This document shows positions 1 to 6,804 of a stretch of 23,806 nucleotides of DNA, piece by piece (position 1 is the stretch's first letter; each line of letters begins with the position of its first letter). The notes below the pieces were generated by a model. It made no database searches and had not been told where the DNA came from. It saw only the letters and a program-made list of their open reading frames with translations. Source of the stretch: Nitrospirota bacterium. GTDB lineage: Bacteria > Nitrospirota_A > Leptospirillia > Leptospirillales > Leptospirillaceae. Both the position numbers and the translations under genes were made by a program. The DNA lies in the NCBI GenBank assembly GCA_021795275.1, contig JAJYPO010000014.1, positions 1-23,806 on the forward strand, written 5' to 3'.

Positions 1-282
1 AGAGTGAAAGCGGCTTTCACTCTCGAAATCCCCTGGGTGAAGGGACGCGAAGACCGTTCCCCCGAGAAAATTCTTCTGACTGGATTGTGGGGAAAGGACG
101 GAATCACACTCCAGGGACGCAATCTCCCGGAGGATTTTCTGAAGCACTTCGAGAGCCGACGGGAGATCCTGCTCGAGAGTCTGCGGGTTTTCCCGGGGGT
201 GGATTTCTCGGCCCGGCTGGTCGGAGCTGGCGGCAGGAGCGAGGAGAGGGACGATGGCCGGTCCGGATTCAGGAGGGGATGA
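1..282 (+). CDS. C-terminal part of a possible FliK-type hook-length protein (5' end outside window)
   Basis: The frame is open from base 1 and ends at TGA 280-282, so about 93 C-terminal codons of a longer gene are visible. The visible part reads like an alternating strand/helix domain: a hydrophobic start (AAFTLEIPW), a strand-like KILLTGLW segment, then a charged helix (EDFLKHFESRREILLESLR) ending in FPGVDFSARLVG. The last 29 nt overlap the FlhB-like gene, so the two are probably translationally coupled. Genes for small FlhB C-domain homologues commonly sit directly after fliK in flagellar loci, and the visible size and fold would suit a FliK C-terminal domain. No diagnostic FliK motif can be read with certainty, so the name rests mainly on position. 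Confidence 0.35.
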   Translation, partial: RVKAAFTLEIPWVKGREDRSPEKILLTGLWGKDGITLQGRNLPEDFLKHFESRREILLESLRVFPGVDFSARLVGAGGRSEERDDGRSGFRRG

Positions 283-568
283 CGGGAAGGAGGGGGGCGG
301 GGAGAAGGTGGAGCTTTCGATTGCCCTTCGCTATCTTCCCGGAATCGATGAAGCCCCTCTTGTTCTGGTCAGCGGACAGGGAGAGATCGCCCGGGCGATC
401 GTGGTCCTTGCCCGGTCTCTCAGGATACCGGTGGTCCGGGAGGCGGGGCTTTCGGAAAAGCTTCTGCGGGTTCCTCCGGGCCATCCGATTCCCAAAGAGC
501 TGTATGAAGCCGTTGCCGTCATCCTTGCGGCCCTCTTTGTGGAGAAGCTTCCCGGAGAGAGAGTGTGA
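254..568 (+). CDS. FlhB C-terminal-domain homologue (EscU/YscU/HrcU-type, FlhX/FhlB-like)
   Basis: This 104-aa protein matches the cytoplasmic domain of the FlhB type III export switch: a VELSIALRY strand, APLVLVSGQGEIA, a helix, RIPVVREAGLSEKLLRV and the terminal HPIPKELYEAVAVILAALF. In full-length FlhB the strand before this region carries the self-cleaving NPTH motif. Here the matching place reads VELSIALRYLPG with no NPTH and no membrane segments, so it is a stand-alone accessory copy that cannot autocleave in the usual way. Such paralogues can partly replace the FlhB C-domain in export switching. The ATG at 254 follows GAGGAGAGGG. The first 20 residues are a Gly/Asp/Glu-rich linker. It overlaps the preceding gene by 29 nt. 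Confidence 0.8.
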   Translation: MAGPDSGGDDGKEGGGEKVELSIALRYLPGIDEAPLVLVSGQGEIARAIVVLARSLRIPVVREAGLSEKLLRVPPGHPIPKELYEAVAVILAALFVEKLPGERV

Positions 569-610
569 CCGGCCGTTTGTCCCACCCTTCCGCTCTGATA
601 GACTAACTCC

Positions 611-1273
611 ATGGATACCGATCCGATCCCGTCCCTGGTGGACGCTCTCCGAAGGCTCCGGAGCCTTTCCTACCGGGATCTTGCCCTTGCCTCGGGAATC
701 TCCTCCCCCTCCAACCTGAGGGAATGGGTCCTGGGCCTTCCGTCCCGTCTGAGCGTTGAGCGTGCCGGAAGGGTTCTTGAGTCCGTGGGCCTCGACCGCT
801 ACACCCGAGAGCTGTTTCCCGGTCTCCACCGGTGGAGTGTCGGGAAGGAAACGATGCCGCTTCTTGCGGGGATTCTTCCGCTTCTGTTTCCCGAACCCCT
901 TCTCCATGTCTGGGGACGCACCGGCGCCTCCTCCCCCCTCTGTCAGGCCTTCTGGCTGCTTCTCGCCCGGAACTCCTCACGCGTTCTGGTGGATCTCTCC
1001 GATGCCCCCGAGTCAGGAAAGGAGAGCCTCTCCGCCCTTCTCGAGAGGCGATCTGGGCCGCTTGAGGTGAAAGAACCGAGGCGGGCCGTCGCGCTTTCTG
1101 CGGACGACCTGTCCCGGCTGGCGGATCCGGATCTCGGCTCTGAAGCGCTTGACCGGATCTTCGCTCTCTCCAGCTCCGAAATCTCCGCATGGACCTACGA
1201 ACGTCTGTTCGAGCGCCTCTGGGCCGATGGCATCGACCCTGCCGAAGCGGCCCGTCGCCTCGGCTTCGTCTGA
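611..1273 (+). CDS. Hypothetical protein with a possible N-terminal helix-turn-helix
   Basis: The 220-aa product is not recognised. Residues about 7-55 (SLVDALRRLRSLSYRDLALA, then SGISSPSNLREW and a helix ending in ESVGLD) look like the first helices of an XRE-type or sigma-region-4-type helix-turn-helix domain. The rest is Leu/Ser/Arg-rich and helical, with a hydrophobic stretch around residues 78-105 (MPLLAGILPLLFPEPLLHVW) that is too proline-rich for a confident membrane helix. It ends in DPAEAARRLGFV. There is no convincing Shine-Dalgarno before ATG 611, so the start is uncertain. It lies 42 nt after the FlhB-like gene and just before the sigma-54 promoter region of flgF. A regulatory role is possible but unproven. 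Confidence 0.55.
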   Translation: MDTDPIPSLVDALRRLRSLSYRDLALASGISSPSNLREWVLGLPSRLSVERAGRVLESVGLDRYTRELFPGLHRWSVGKETMPLLAGILPLLFPEPLLHVWGRTGASSPLCQAFWLLLARNSSRVLVDLSDAPESGKESLSALLERRSGPLEVKEPRRAVALSADDLSRLADPDLGSEALDRIFALSSSEISAWTYERLFERLWADGIDPAEAARRLGFV

Positions 1274-1383
1274 GGTTTCCCCGTCCCCTTTCCATCTGTC
1301 ATTTTTATGGCGCCCAATTGTCGCATTTCTCCAGCATCCTCTTTCAATTTCAAGAAAATCCTGATTTCTACGGGAGGTCGTAA

Positions 1384-1423
1384 TTCGGGAATTTTTTTCC
1401 TGCCGGTGAGGGAAAGAATTGCC
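1384..1423 (+). promoter_or_regulatory. Candidate activator-binding dyads upstream of the flgF sigma-54 promoter
   Basis: GGGAATTTTTTTCC (1387-1400) forms a GGGAA-N5-TTCC dyad, and GGGAAAGAATTGCC (1410-1423) is a second, one-mismatch dyad, with centres 23 bp apart (about two helical turns). The first sits inside TTCGGGAAT-N4-TTCC, which recurs upstream of the 14632 sigma-54 promoter at the same distance (95 bp from the start of the motif to the -24 GG). Tandem dyads about 60-95 bp upstream are typical of enhancer sites for NtrC/FlrC/FleQ-type activators. The binding protein is not identified here. Confidence 0.55.
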
Positions 1424-1477
1424 GGAAATTGGATTACTGTCTAATTATAACGTCGTCCAATAAAGATATTCTGTATT

Positions 1478-1493
1478 TGGCATGAGCCTTGCT
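1478..1493 (+). promoter_or_regulatory. Sigma-54 (RpoN) promoter of the flgF operon
   Basis: TGGCATGAGCCTTGCT differs at only one base from the sigma-54 consensus TGGCACG-N4-TTGCW. The invariant GG (1479-1480) and GC (1491-1492) are separated by exactly 10 bp. The predicted start is near 1504, giving a very short leader that contains the Shine-Dalgarno AAGGAGG (1506-1512) before ATG 1520. The rest of the 246-bp gap (1274-1519) is more AT-rich than the flanking genes and holds the dyads at 1384-1423. No terminator after the 611-1273 gene is evident. Confidence 0.88.
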
Positions 1494-1519
1494 TGATTCT
1501 GTGGCAAGGAGGATTTGCG

Positions 1520-2320
1520 ATGAGACGCGCCGAATTCGCTCTGGTGTCGGGAGCCCAGGGACAGGAACAGATGATTGATGTCCTGTCGAACAATCTGGCC
1601 AATGTGAACACTCCGGGATTCCGGAAGGACCGGGTCACCTTCCGGACCTATCTTCCCCACAGGGAGTATCTCCATAAAACGCCTCCCGACCGGCCGGGAT
1701 TCCGGATGACGCCCTTCGGCACCTTTCCCACGCCGTGGGGAATGGCGGGTTCGGATGTTCCCCATGCGGGAGTCGACCGCATTTATGTCCGCTACGAGGA
1801 GGGAGAGTTCCAGAAAACGGGGAATCCTCTCGATGTCGCATTGTCGGGAAAGGGCTTTCTCGCGGTCCAGACCGCCGGGGGCACCTTCCTGACCCGGGAC
1901 GGGCATCTGACCCTCGATCAGGAGGGTCGGATCATGACCCACGAAGGCCATCCCGTACTTGACGACCAGGGCAAAATCATCAGGTTGCCGGTCGAGGGCC
2001 GTGAAAAAATACGCATCGACAGCGCCGGAAAGATCTTTGCCGGAGAGAAGCTCGCGGGAAGGCTCGGAATCGTCGAGCCCGTCGGAGGAAACGACGGTCT
2101 GATCAAGGTGGGAGAAGGACTCTTTCACTCTCCGTCAGGCTTTCGCCAGGGTGAGGCCCGGGTAATGGCCGGGGGAGTGGAGGGGTCGAATGTGAAGGGG
2201 ACCTCCGAAATGGTCCGGATGATCCAGGGGATGCGTACCTATCAGACCGACATCCAGGCGCTTCACACCCTGAACGACCTGACCAATCGCACCGTCAACG
2301 ACATGACAGTGATCGCCTGA
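1520..2320 (+). CDS. flgF: Flagellar proximal rod protein FlgF
   Basis: The 266-aa product is a member of the FlgE/F/G rod-hook family. Its N-terminus carries the axial-protein signature LSNNLANVNTPGFRKD, where a D0 coiled-coil helix forms with the C-terminus, and the middle has GNPLDVALSGKGFLAVQT, characteristic of FlgF/FlgG. The C-terminal helix (MVRMIQGMRTYQTDIQALH) packs with the N-terminal one in the rod. ATG 1520 is preferred because AAGGAGG lies 7 nt upstream. The longer in-frame TTG start at 1493 would fall on the sigma-54 -12 element. It is the first gene of the sigma-54 operon, 21 nt before flgG. FlgF is exported through the flagellar type III apparatus, so the lack of a Sec signal is expected. 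Confidence 0.93.
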   Translation: MRRAEFALVSGAQGQEQMIDVLSNNLANVNTPGFRKDRVTFRTYLPHREYLHKTPPDRPGFRMTPFGTFPTPWGMAGSDVPHAGVDRIYVRYEEGEFQKTGNPLDVALSGKGFLAVQTAGGTFLTRDGHLTLDQEGRIMTHEGHPVLDDQGKIIRLPVEGREKIRIDSAGKIFAGEKLAGRLGIVEPVGGNDGLIKVGEGLFHSPSGFRQGEARVMAGGVEGSNVKGTSEMVRMIQGMRTYQTDIQALHTLNDLTNRTVNDMTVIA

Positions 2321-2341
2321 GCGATCAAACGGGGAGGATCC

Positions 2342-3127
2342 ATGTTTCGAGCCCTCTGGAACGCGGCCGCCGGAATGGAGTCGCAGCAGTCCAATCTCGA
2401 CGTCATCACCAACAACCTGGCCAACGTGAACACCACGGGATACAAGCGCCAGCGTGCGAACTTCCAGGATCTGATGTACCAGACGCAGATCCCGGCGGGG
2501 GAGGCTTCTTCTCTCGAGGGGAATCAAGTCCCAACCGGTCTACAGGTGGGAATGGGAAGCCGTCTGGCTTCGGTCCAGAAGGTCTTTCTCCAGGGATCCC
2601 TCCGGACGACGAACAATCCACTCGATGTGGCGATCCAGGGAAATGGCCTTCTTGTCGTGAAGTTGCCGGATGGTCGGCAGGCCTATACTCGGGACGGAAC
2701 CTTCAACATCGACGGCAAGGGGCGGATGGTGACTCCGGGCGGTCTGGTGACCGATCCCCAGATCGTCGTTCCGAAAAACGCGAAGTCGATCCACATCTCC
2801 CCCGACGGTGAAGTCACGGCCACGATCTCCGGTCAAACCGCCCCTGTCCGGCTCGGACAGCTCGTTCTGGCGCAGTTCATCAATCCGGCGGGTCTTGAGG
2901 CCCGGGGAAACAATCTCTTCATGGAAACTCCCGCCTCCGGCAAGCCGTCCCTGTCGAGCCCGGGGGTCAATGGGGCGGGCCATCTCCAGTCGGGTTTCCT
3001 CGAGGCCTCGAACGTGAACGTGGCGGAGGAGCTTGTCAACATGGTGATCGGACAGCGCGCCTATCAGATGGATTCGTCGAGCATCCGGACCGTCAACCGG
3101 ATGCTCGGATATACCGCGACGCTATAG
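2342..3127 (+). CDS. flgG: Flagellar distal rod protein FlgG
   Basis: The 261-aa protein has the usual FlgG length and motifs: the N-terminal D0 signature ITNNLANVNTTGYKRQRANF, the FlgG-typical FQDLMYQTQ loop, NPLDVAIQGNGLLVVKLPDG, and a C-terminal helix SNVNVAEELVNMVIGQRAYQ. FlgG builds the distal rod that passes through the P and L rings encoded just downstream (flgI, flgH). ATG 2342 follows GGGGAGGAT. The gene starts 21 nt after flgF and ends 8 nt before flgA, so the three are almost certainly co-transcribed. It is clearly paralogous to FlgF, with the FlgG-type insertion near residue 45 separating the two calls. Confidence 0.95.
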   Translation: MFRALWNAAAGMESQQSNLDVITNNLANVNTTGYKRQRANFQDLMYQTQIPAGEASSLEGNQVPTGLQVGMGSRLASVQKVFLQGSLRTTNNPLDVAIQGNGLLVVKLPDGRQAYTRDGTFNIDGKGRMVTPGGLVTDPQIVVPKNAKSIHISPDGEVTATISGQTAPVRLGQLVLAQFINPAGLEARGNNLFMETPASGKPSLSSPGVNGAGHLQSGFLEASNVNVAEELVNMVIGQRAYQMDSSSIRTVNRMLGYTATL

Positions 3128-3135
3128 GAGACACG

Positions 3136-3780
3136 ATGGCGGTCAACGGTTTGATCAAGCGCCTTGGGGCTGGGATCGTGGGAGCCCTGCTTGTTGCGGG
3201 AAGTCCGTGGTTTGGGTGGGCCGCGGATGTCGCCCCGGATATTCCGGTCCTCGGCAGGGGAGCGAAGGGGTGGTCGATCGATCGCGCGGCTCTCGCGGAC
3301 CGGATCCGGCAAGATTTGCATCTTCGCGCGGACTCCCGGATCGAGGTCGGGAACCTGCCCCGTCATTTTCAGGGCCCCCCCGGAAACCGGCTCTCCACGG
3401 AGCTCACCAACGAGGGTCTGCAGGCGGGAGGAAGATATCTTTTTCTTCTCGACGTCCTTGAAAACGGGGTGGCCCGTGAATCCTTCTATCTTCATGTGAA
3501 GGTTTCCGGGGAATCGCCTTCTGGCCCTGTTGTGCTGCCCCGGAGCCAAGAGGCTGAGCGCTCCGGCGGCCATGAGGAGGGGGCCCTTGTCCATTCGGGA
3601 GACATGGTTCGCGTGACGGTGACGGGCAGGGGGTTCCTGATACGGTTTTCGGGGATCGCACAGGGCGGAGGATTCGCGGGTGATCGGATCCCCGTGGTCA
3701 ATCCCGTGTCCGGACGCAGTCTGACCGGACTGATCACAGGCCGTGACCGGGTGATGATCGGTCTTTCGGGGGACTCCTAG
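3136..3780 (+). CDS. flgA: FlgA, P-ring assembly chaperone (periplasmic)
   Basis: The 214-aa protein begins with a Sec-type signal: basic MAVNGLIKRL, a hydrophobic GAGIVGALLVAG core and a likely cleavage after GWAA. The C-terminal half has the SAF-domain pattern of FlgA: GDMVRVTVTGRGFLIRFSGI, then GDRIPVVNPVSGRSLTGLI. FlgA guides FlgI subunits into the P ring in the periplasm. The central segment (about residues 125-150, rich in Ser/Gly/Glu) is poorly conserved-looking. ATG 3136 follows AGGAGA. The TAG stop overlaps the flgH GTG by one base (TAGTG), suggesting coupled translation, and flgI follows two genes on, a typical FlgA context. Confidence 0.88.
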   Translation: MAVNGLIKRLGAGIVGALLVAGSPWFGWAADVAPDIPVLGRGAKGWSIDRAALADRIRQDLHLRADSRIEVGNLPRHFQGPPGNRLSTELTNEGLQAGGRYLFLLDVLENGVARESFYLHVKVSGESPSGPVVLPRSQEAERSGGHEEGALVHSGDMVRVTVTGRGFLIRFSGIAQGGGFAGDRIPVVNPVSGRSLTGLITGRDRVMIGLSGDS

Positions 3781-4364
3781 TGAATACGCGAATCTCCTTG
3801 AGACTTCTTGCTGCCGGAATTCTGGGGATACTGGATCTGGCGGGATGCGTGAAAACGGCTTCACCCCCGCCGGTGACCTATTCGGACGGGGCCCCCCATC
3901 CTTTGCCGCCCGTCCAGAGGGAGCGAGCCTTTGACGGTTCGCTCTTCGCTCCCGGGGAACTGGGGGACCTGGCCTCCGACAAAATTGCCCTCTCGCCCGG
4001 CGATCCGGTGATTATCCGGTTCGGCCTCAAGAACGGGTATCCCGGGATCCCCCAGGGTCGGGTGACCCGTCTGTCGGGGCAGGTGATTCGGGTTGAGCCG
4101 TCCGGGAGCCTTCTTGTTTCGGCGCAGCGGACGGTCAGGGACAGTTCGGGGATCCGCCGGGTGGTTCTGGTGGGCCGTGTGGACCATGGATTGATCGAAA
4201 CGGGAAACGAGGTTCCGGTCTCCCGGATCTCCATGCTCCGGTTCCGCTCGGAAGGCCCTTCGGACGGAAAGAAGCGTCCAAATTTCACCCCTTCCGCCCT
4301 TCCCGGAAAAACCGCCGTTCGAGCGGGAGGCCAAAGGAAAAAAGGAACGGGGAGGACGCCATGA
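3780..4364 (+). CDS. flgH: FlgH, L-ring lipoprotein (short, divergent)
   Basis: The 194-aa protein starts with a lipoprotein signal (basic MNTRISLR, hydrophobic core, lipobox LAGC with the acylated Cys at residue 23). It retains the FlgH order: DGSLF near residue 51, a strand PGDPVIIRF, then SGSLLVSAQRTVRDSSGIRR and VGRVDHGLIETGNEVPVSRI, matching the family pattern of NGNL.V.G...V followed by SG.VRP.DI...N.V.S..I. It is shorter than typical FlgH (about 220-230 aa) because the variable Ser/Thr-rich middle is nearly absent, and it gains a basic C-terminal tail (about residues 160-194). The start is GTG 3780, and it overlaps flgI by 4 nt (ATGA). FlgH forms the outer-membrane L ring. Confidence 0.8.
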   Translation: MNTRISLRLLAAGILGILDLAGCVKTASPPPVTYSDGAPHPLPPVQRERAFDGSLFAPGELGDLASDKIALSPGDPVIIRFGLKNGYPGIPQGRVTRLSGQVIRVEPSGSLLVSAQRTVRDSSGIRRVVLVGRVDHGLIETGNEVPVSRISMLRFRSEGPSDGKKRPNFTPSALPGKTAVRAGGQRKKGTGRTP

Positions 4365-5449
4365 ACAGGTGGCTGCATGGCGGGACGGGAGCGACCCTGC
4401 TCTTGATCCTGTCTCTTCTTGGGGCCATGGGGAGCAGCCGGGAGGCCTCCGCCGAGAGAATCGGTGATCTGGCGCGTGTCCAGGGGATGACCGACAACCC
4501 GCTGGTCGGGTACGGGCTGGTGGTCGGACTTCCCGGGACAGGAGACACGAGCCGGACTCCTTTCACCCGGCAGTCGCTCGTGTCGGCCCTCGCCAGACTG
4601 GGGGTGAATGCCCGGGATCTGGCATCGGCCATCAAGGGTCGCAATGTGGCCGCGGTCATGCTGACCGCCCGCCTCTCCCCATTTCTGAGAAAAGGAGCCC
4701 GATTTTCCGTTCGGGTGGCTTCGGTGGGAGATGCGACCTCCCTTGAGGGGGGGACCCTGCTCCTGTCGACCCTCAAGGCGCCCAACGGGCAAATCTATGC
4801 CACAGCCCAGGGTCCGGTCAACGCAGATACCCCGGGCCGCATCGGGGAGAGGGTCCGGAGTTCGGATCCTCCCGAAGGGAAAAGGACAAGCGGGATGGTG
4901 CTCCAGGGAGGGCTGGTGGTTCGGGGCGTTCCTGTCCCCTTCAATGGTCGACATCATCTGTGGGTCAGCCTGGACAAGGAAAACTTCACGACCGCCGCAA
5001 GGATCGCCCGGGCCATCAATGCCGCGATGGGTGGCAGGCCGGCAGTGGCGCAGGACGGACGGAGCGTCCAGGTCACGATTCCCGAGGAGTCGCGCGGGGA
5101 GGTCGTGGGATACATGGCACGCATCCTGAATCTCCCGGTCACTCCGGATCAGGCCCCGCTCGTGGTCATCAACCAGCAAAGCGGGACGATCGTGATCGGA
5201 AGGGGTGTGGAGGTTTCGGAATGCGCGGTCAGCCACCGGGATCTTTCGGTGGTCGTGACGGGAAAGCGGGTGGTCCTCCCCAAGAAAGACCGGAGCATTC
5301 CTCTGACCTACGTTCCGGGAACGGTGACGCTTCGCTCGCTGGTGGCGGCGTTATCCTCTCTGGGAACCCGGACGGAGGACATGATCGCGATTCTGGAGGC
5401 GCTCAAGGCCTCGGGAGCCCTCGAGGCCGAGATCAGGATTGTGGGGTAG
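4361..5449 (+). CDS. flgI: FlgI, flagellar P-ring protein
   Basis: The 362-aa protein is full length for FlgI. It opens with a Sec signal (MNRWLHGG, a hydrophobic LLLILSLLGAM core, likely cleavage after REASA), followed by the family hallmark RIGDLARVQGMTDNPLVGYG and LVVGLPGTGDTSRTPFT. Further family blocks are KGRNVAAVMLTARL, SVGDATSLEGGTLLLSTL, the QGPV segment, and a C-terminus reading YVPGTVTLRSLVAALSSLGT. FlgI polymerises around the distal rod in the periplasm, in the peptidoglycan layer, helped by FlgA. It overlaps flgH by 4 nt and is followed 9 nt later by flgJ. Confidence 0.95.
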   Translation: MNRWLHGGTGATLLLILSLLGAMGSSREASAERIGDLARVQGMTDNPLVGYGLVVGLPGTGDTSRTPFTRQSLVSALARLGVNARDLASAIKGRNVAAVMLTARLSPFLRKGARFSVRVASVGDATSLEGGTLLLSTLKAPNGQIYATAQGPVNADTPGRIGERVRSSDPPEGKRTSGMVLQGGLVVRGVPVPFNGRHHLWVSLDKENFTTAARIARAINAAMGGRPAVAQDGRSVQVTIPEESRGEVVGYMARILNLPVTPDQAPLVVINQQSGTIVIGRGVEVSECAVSHRDLSVVVTGKRVVLPKKDRSIPLTYVPGTVTLRSLVAALSSLGTRTEDMIAILEALKASGALEAEIRIVG

Positions 5450-5458
5450 GAGGAGTCG

Positions 5459-5827
5459 ATGCAGGGAGGAAACGTATCCGGGATCCGCATTGGGAGCGGA
5501 TGGGGATCTCCGCACGGAGGCCCGGTCCGGGAAGAGGTCAGGGTCGATCCTCTCATGAAGGCGGCCCGAAAGTTTGAGGCGATGGTTGTGGAAGGGATGG
5601 TCCGTGAGATGTGGAAGACCATCCCGGCATCGCAAGAGGAAAGCGGTTCCCCCGGGCTTTCCCTTGCACAGCAACTGTATCAGAAGGAGTTGTCGAAAGA
5701 CCTGGTGGGCGCGGGAGGTTTCGGGCTCGCCCGGCAGATTGTCGAAGACACCCGGAAAGGCGAGGGGTTGCCGGAGCTGCCATCCGAGGCTCCGCCCCGT
5801 CCGGCCGTCTTGTCCGTCACCGTATAG
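5459..5827 (+). CDS. flgJ: FlgJ-like rod-binding protein without muramidase domain
   Basis: The 122-aa protein corresponds to the N-terminal rod-binding domain of FlgJ: AARKFEAMVVEGMVREMWKT, the SLAQQLYQKELSKDL segment, and GFGLARQIVE. It ends there, so the peptidoglycan-hydrolase half of enteric FlgJ is missing. In many lineages the lytic enzyme is encoded separately; none is visible in this window. ATG 5459 has AGGAGG 4 nt upstream. It starts 9 nt after flgI and ends 10 nt before the first flagellin. A role as rod cap or scaffold follows from the family. Confidence 0.85.
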   Translation: MQGGNVSGIRIGSGWGSPHGGPVREEVRVDPLMKAARKFEAMVVEGMVREMWKTIPASQEESGSPGLSLAQQLYQKELSKDLVGAGGFGLARQIVEDTRKGEGLPELPSEAPPRPAVLSVTV

Positions 5828-5837
5828 GAGGAAAATC

Positions 5838-6698
5838 ATGAGTGGATTGGTCATCAACACCAACGCGGCCTCCCTGGGCGCTCAATACAACCTGAATGAA
5901 ACCCAGAACCGGATCAATCAGACCATCAACCGGCTGTCGTCCGGATACCGGGTCAACGCTCCGGCGGACGATCCGGCGGGGTACGCCATCGGGCAGGTCA
6001 TGACCGCCTACATGAAATCCGTCCAGCAGGCCGTCAGGAACGCCAACGACGGAGCCAATCTGATCCAGACGATCGGAGGAGCGCTCCTGACGGACAACGA
6101 AATTCTGATCAAGATGCGCTCACTCGCCATTCAGGCGGCGAACGGGACCTATAGCCCCACGGACCTGTCGACCCTCCAGAACGAGTACCAGAACCTCATG
6201 AGCGAAATCAACCGGATCGCGAAGGTTGCCAACTTCAACGGGCGGAAGGTGCTCGACGGCAGTCTCGAAAGCGGGTTGACCTTTCAGGTCGACGTCGGAA
6301 CGGAAGGGGAGAACCGGCTTGTCATCGCCGTTCCCTCCATCAGCAGCGATGTTCTCGGGCTGTACAACGGAAGCACGTTGGTCATGCCATTGGGGATGAC
6401 ATCGGTGATCAACGGCAACATGGCGCTTTCGGCCATCTCCGCCATCGACGGGGCCCTCGACGAACTGAACCGGATCCAGGGAACCCTCGGAGCCTTCCAG
6501 CAGCGCATGACCTGGACCATTCGGAACCTGAACACCGCCCTGGTGAATATCGCTGCCACAAAGTCCCAGATCAAGGATGCGAATTTCGCCAAGGAAACCT
6601 CACGGTTTGTCCGGGACCGAATTCTCCAGCAGTCCGGAACCGCCGTTCTGGCCCAGGCGAACCAGATTCCCCAGGCGGCGATCAAGCTGATTCCGTAG
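5838..6698 (+). CDS. fliC: Flagellin 1 (short, D0/D1 only)
   Basis: The 286-aa flagellin has the N-terminal D0/D1 helices (NLNETQNRINQTINRLSSGY, then RVNAPADDPAGYAIGQ) and the C-terminal half (WTIRNLNTALVNIAATKSQI, then SGTAVLAQANQIPQAAIKLI). The central segment (about 135-215) is only a small loop, so no large surface domain is present. ATG 5838 has GGAGG 6 nt upstream; a longer frame from 5574 runs through flgJ and is not used. It lies 10 nt after flgJ at the end of the sigma-54 rod/ring operon and has no sigma-28 promoter of its own that I can find. It would therefore be made early, unlike flagellin 2. It may be a minor, basal or proximal filament subunit. Confidence 0.93.
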   Translation: MSGLVINTNAASLGAQYNLNETQNRINQTINRLSSGYRVNAPADDPAGYAIGQVMTAYMKSVQQAVRNANDGANLIQTIGGALLTDNEILIKMRSLAIQAANGTYSPTDLSTLQNEYQNLMSEINRIAKVANFNGRKVLDGSLESGLTFQVDVGTEGENRLVIAVPSISSDVLGLYNGSTLVMPLGMTSVINGNMALSAISAIDGALDELNRIQGTLGAFQQRMTWTIRNLNTALVNIAATKSQIKDANFAKETSRFVRDRILQQSGTAVLAQANQIPQAAIKLIP

Positions 6699-6732
6699 AA
6701 GGGAAAAAATGGATTTGGGGAGTTGACCCTGC

Positions 6733-6760
6733 TAAAGTCTGAAGTGTGAAATGCCGATAG
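6733..6760 (+). promoter_or_regulatory. Sigma-28 (FliA) promoter of flgM operon
   Basis: TAAAGTCT (6733-6740) and GCCGATAG (6753-6760) match the sigma-28 consensus TAAAGTTT-N11-GCCGATAA with one mismatch per element. The spacer is 12 instead of 11. Transcription would begin near 6767, ahead of flgM at 6805. The 106-bp gap after flagellin 1 (6699-6804) otherwise shows no strong terminator. The promoter would let free sigma-28 raise the level of its own anti-sigma factor. Confidence 0.87.
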
Positions 6761-6804
6761 GTGACTTGAGGGACTCTGTTTCCCGAATTCATGGAGGATC
6801 ATTG

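Noticed and set aside
87..719. Plus-strand frame of 210 codons overlapping the first three genes
   Set aside because: Arg/Pro/Ser-rich out-of-frame translation crossing two better-supported genes.
3878..5236. Long open frame on the minus strand (452 codons) over flgH-flgI
   Set aside because: It lies fully opposite well-recognised FlgH and FlgI. The predicted protein is Arg/Pro/His-rich with no family motif, as expected of a shadow frame in GC-rich coding DNA.
6751..6804. Longer start for FlgM at 6751
   Set aside because: It would place the start codon inside the sigma-28 promoter; ATG 6805 has a good GGAGG.
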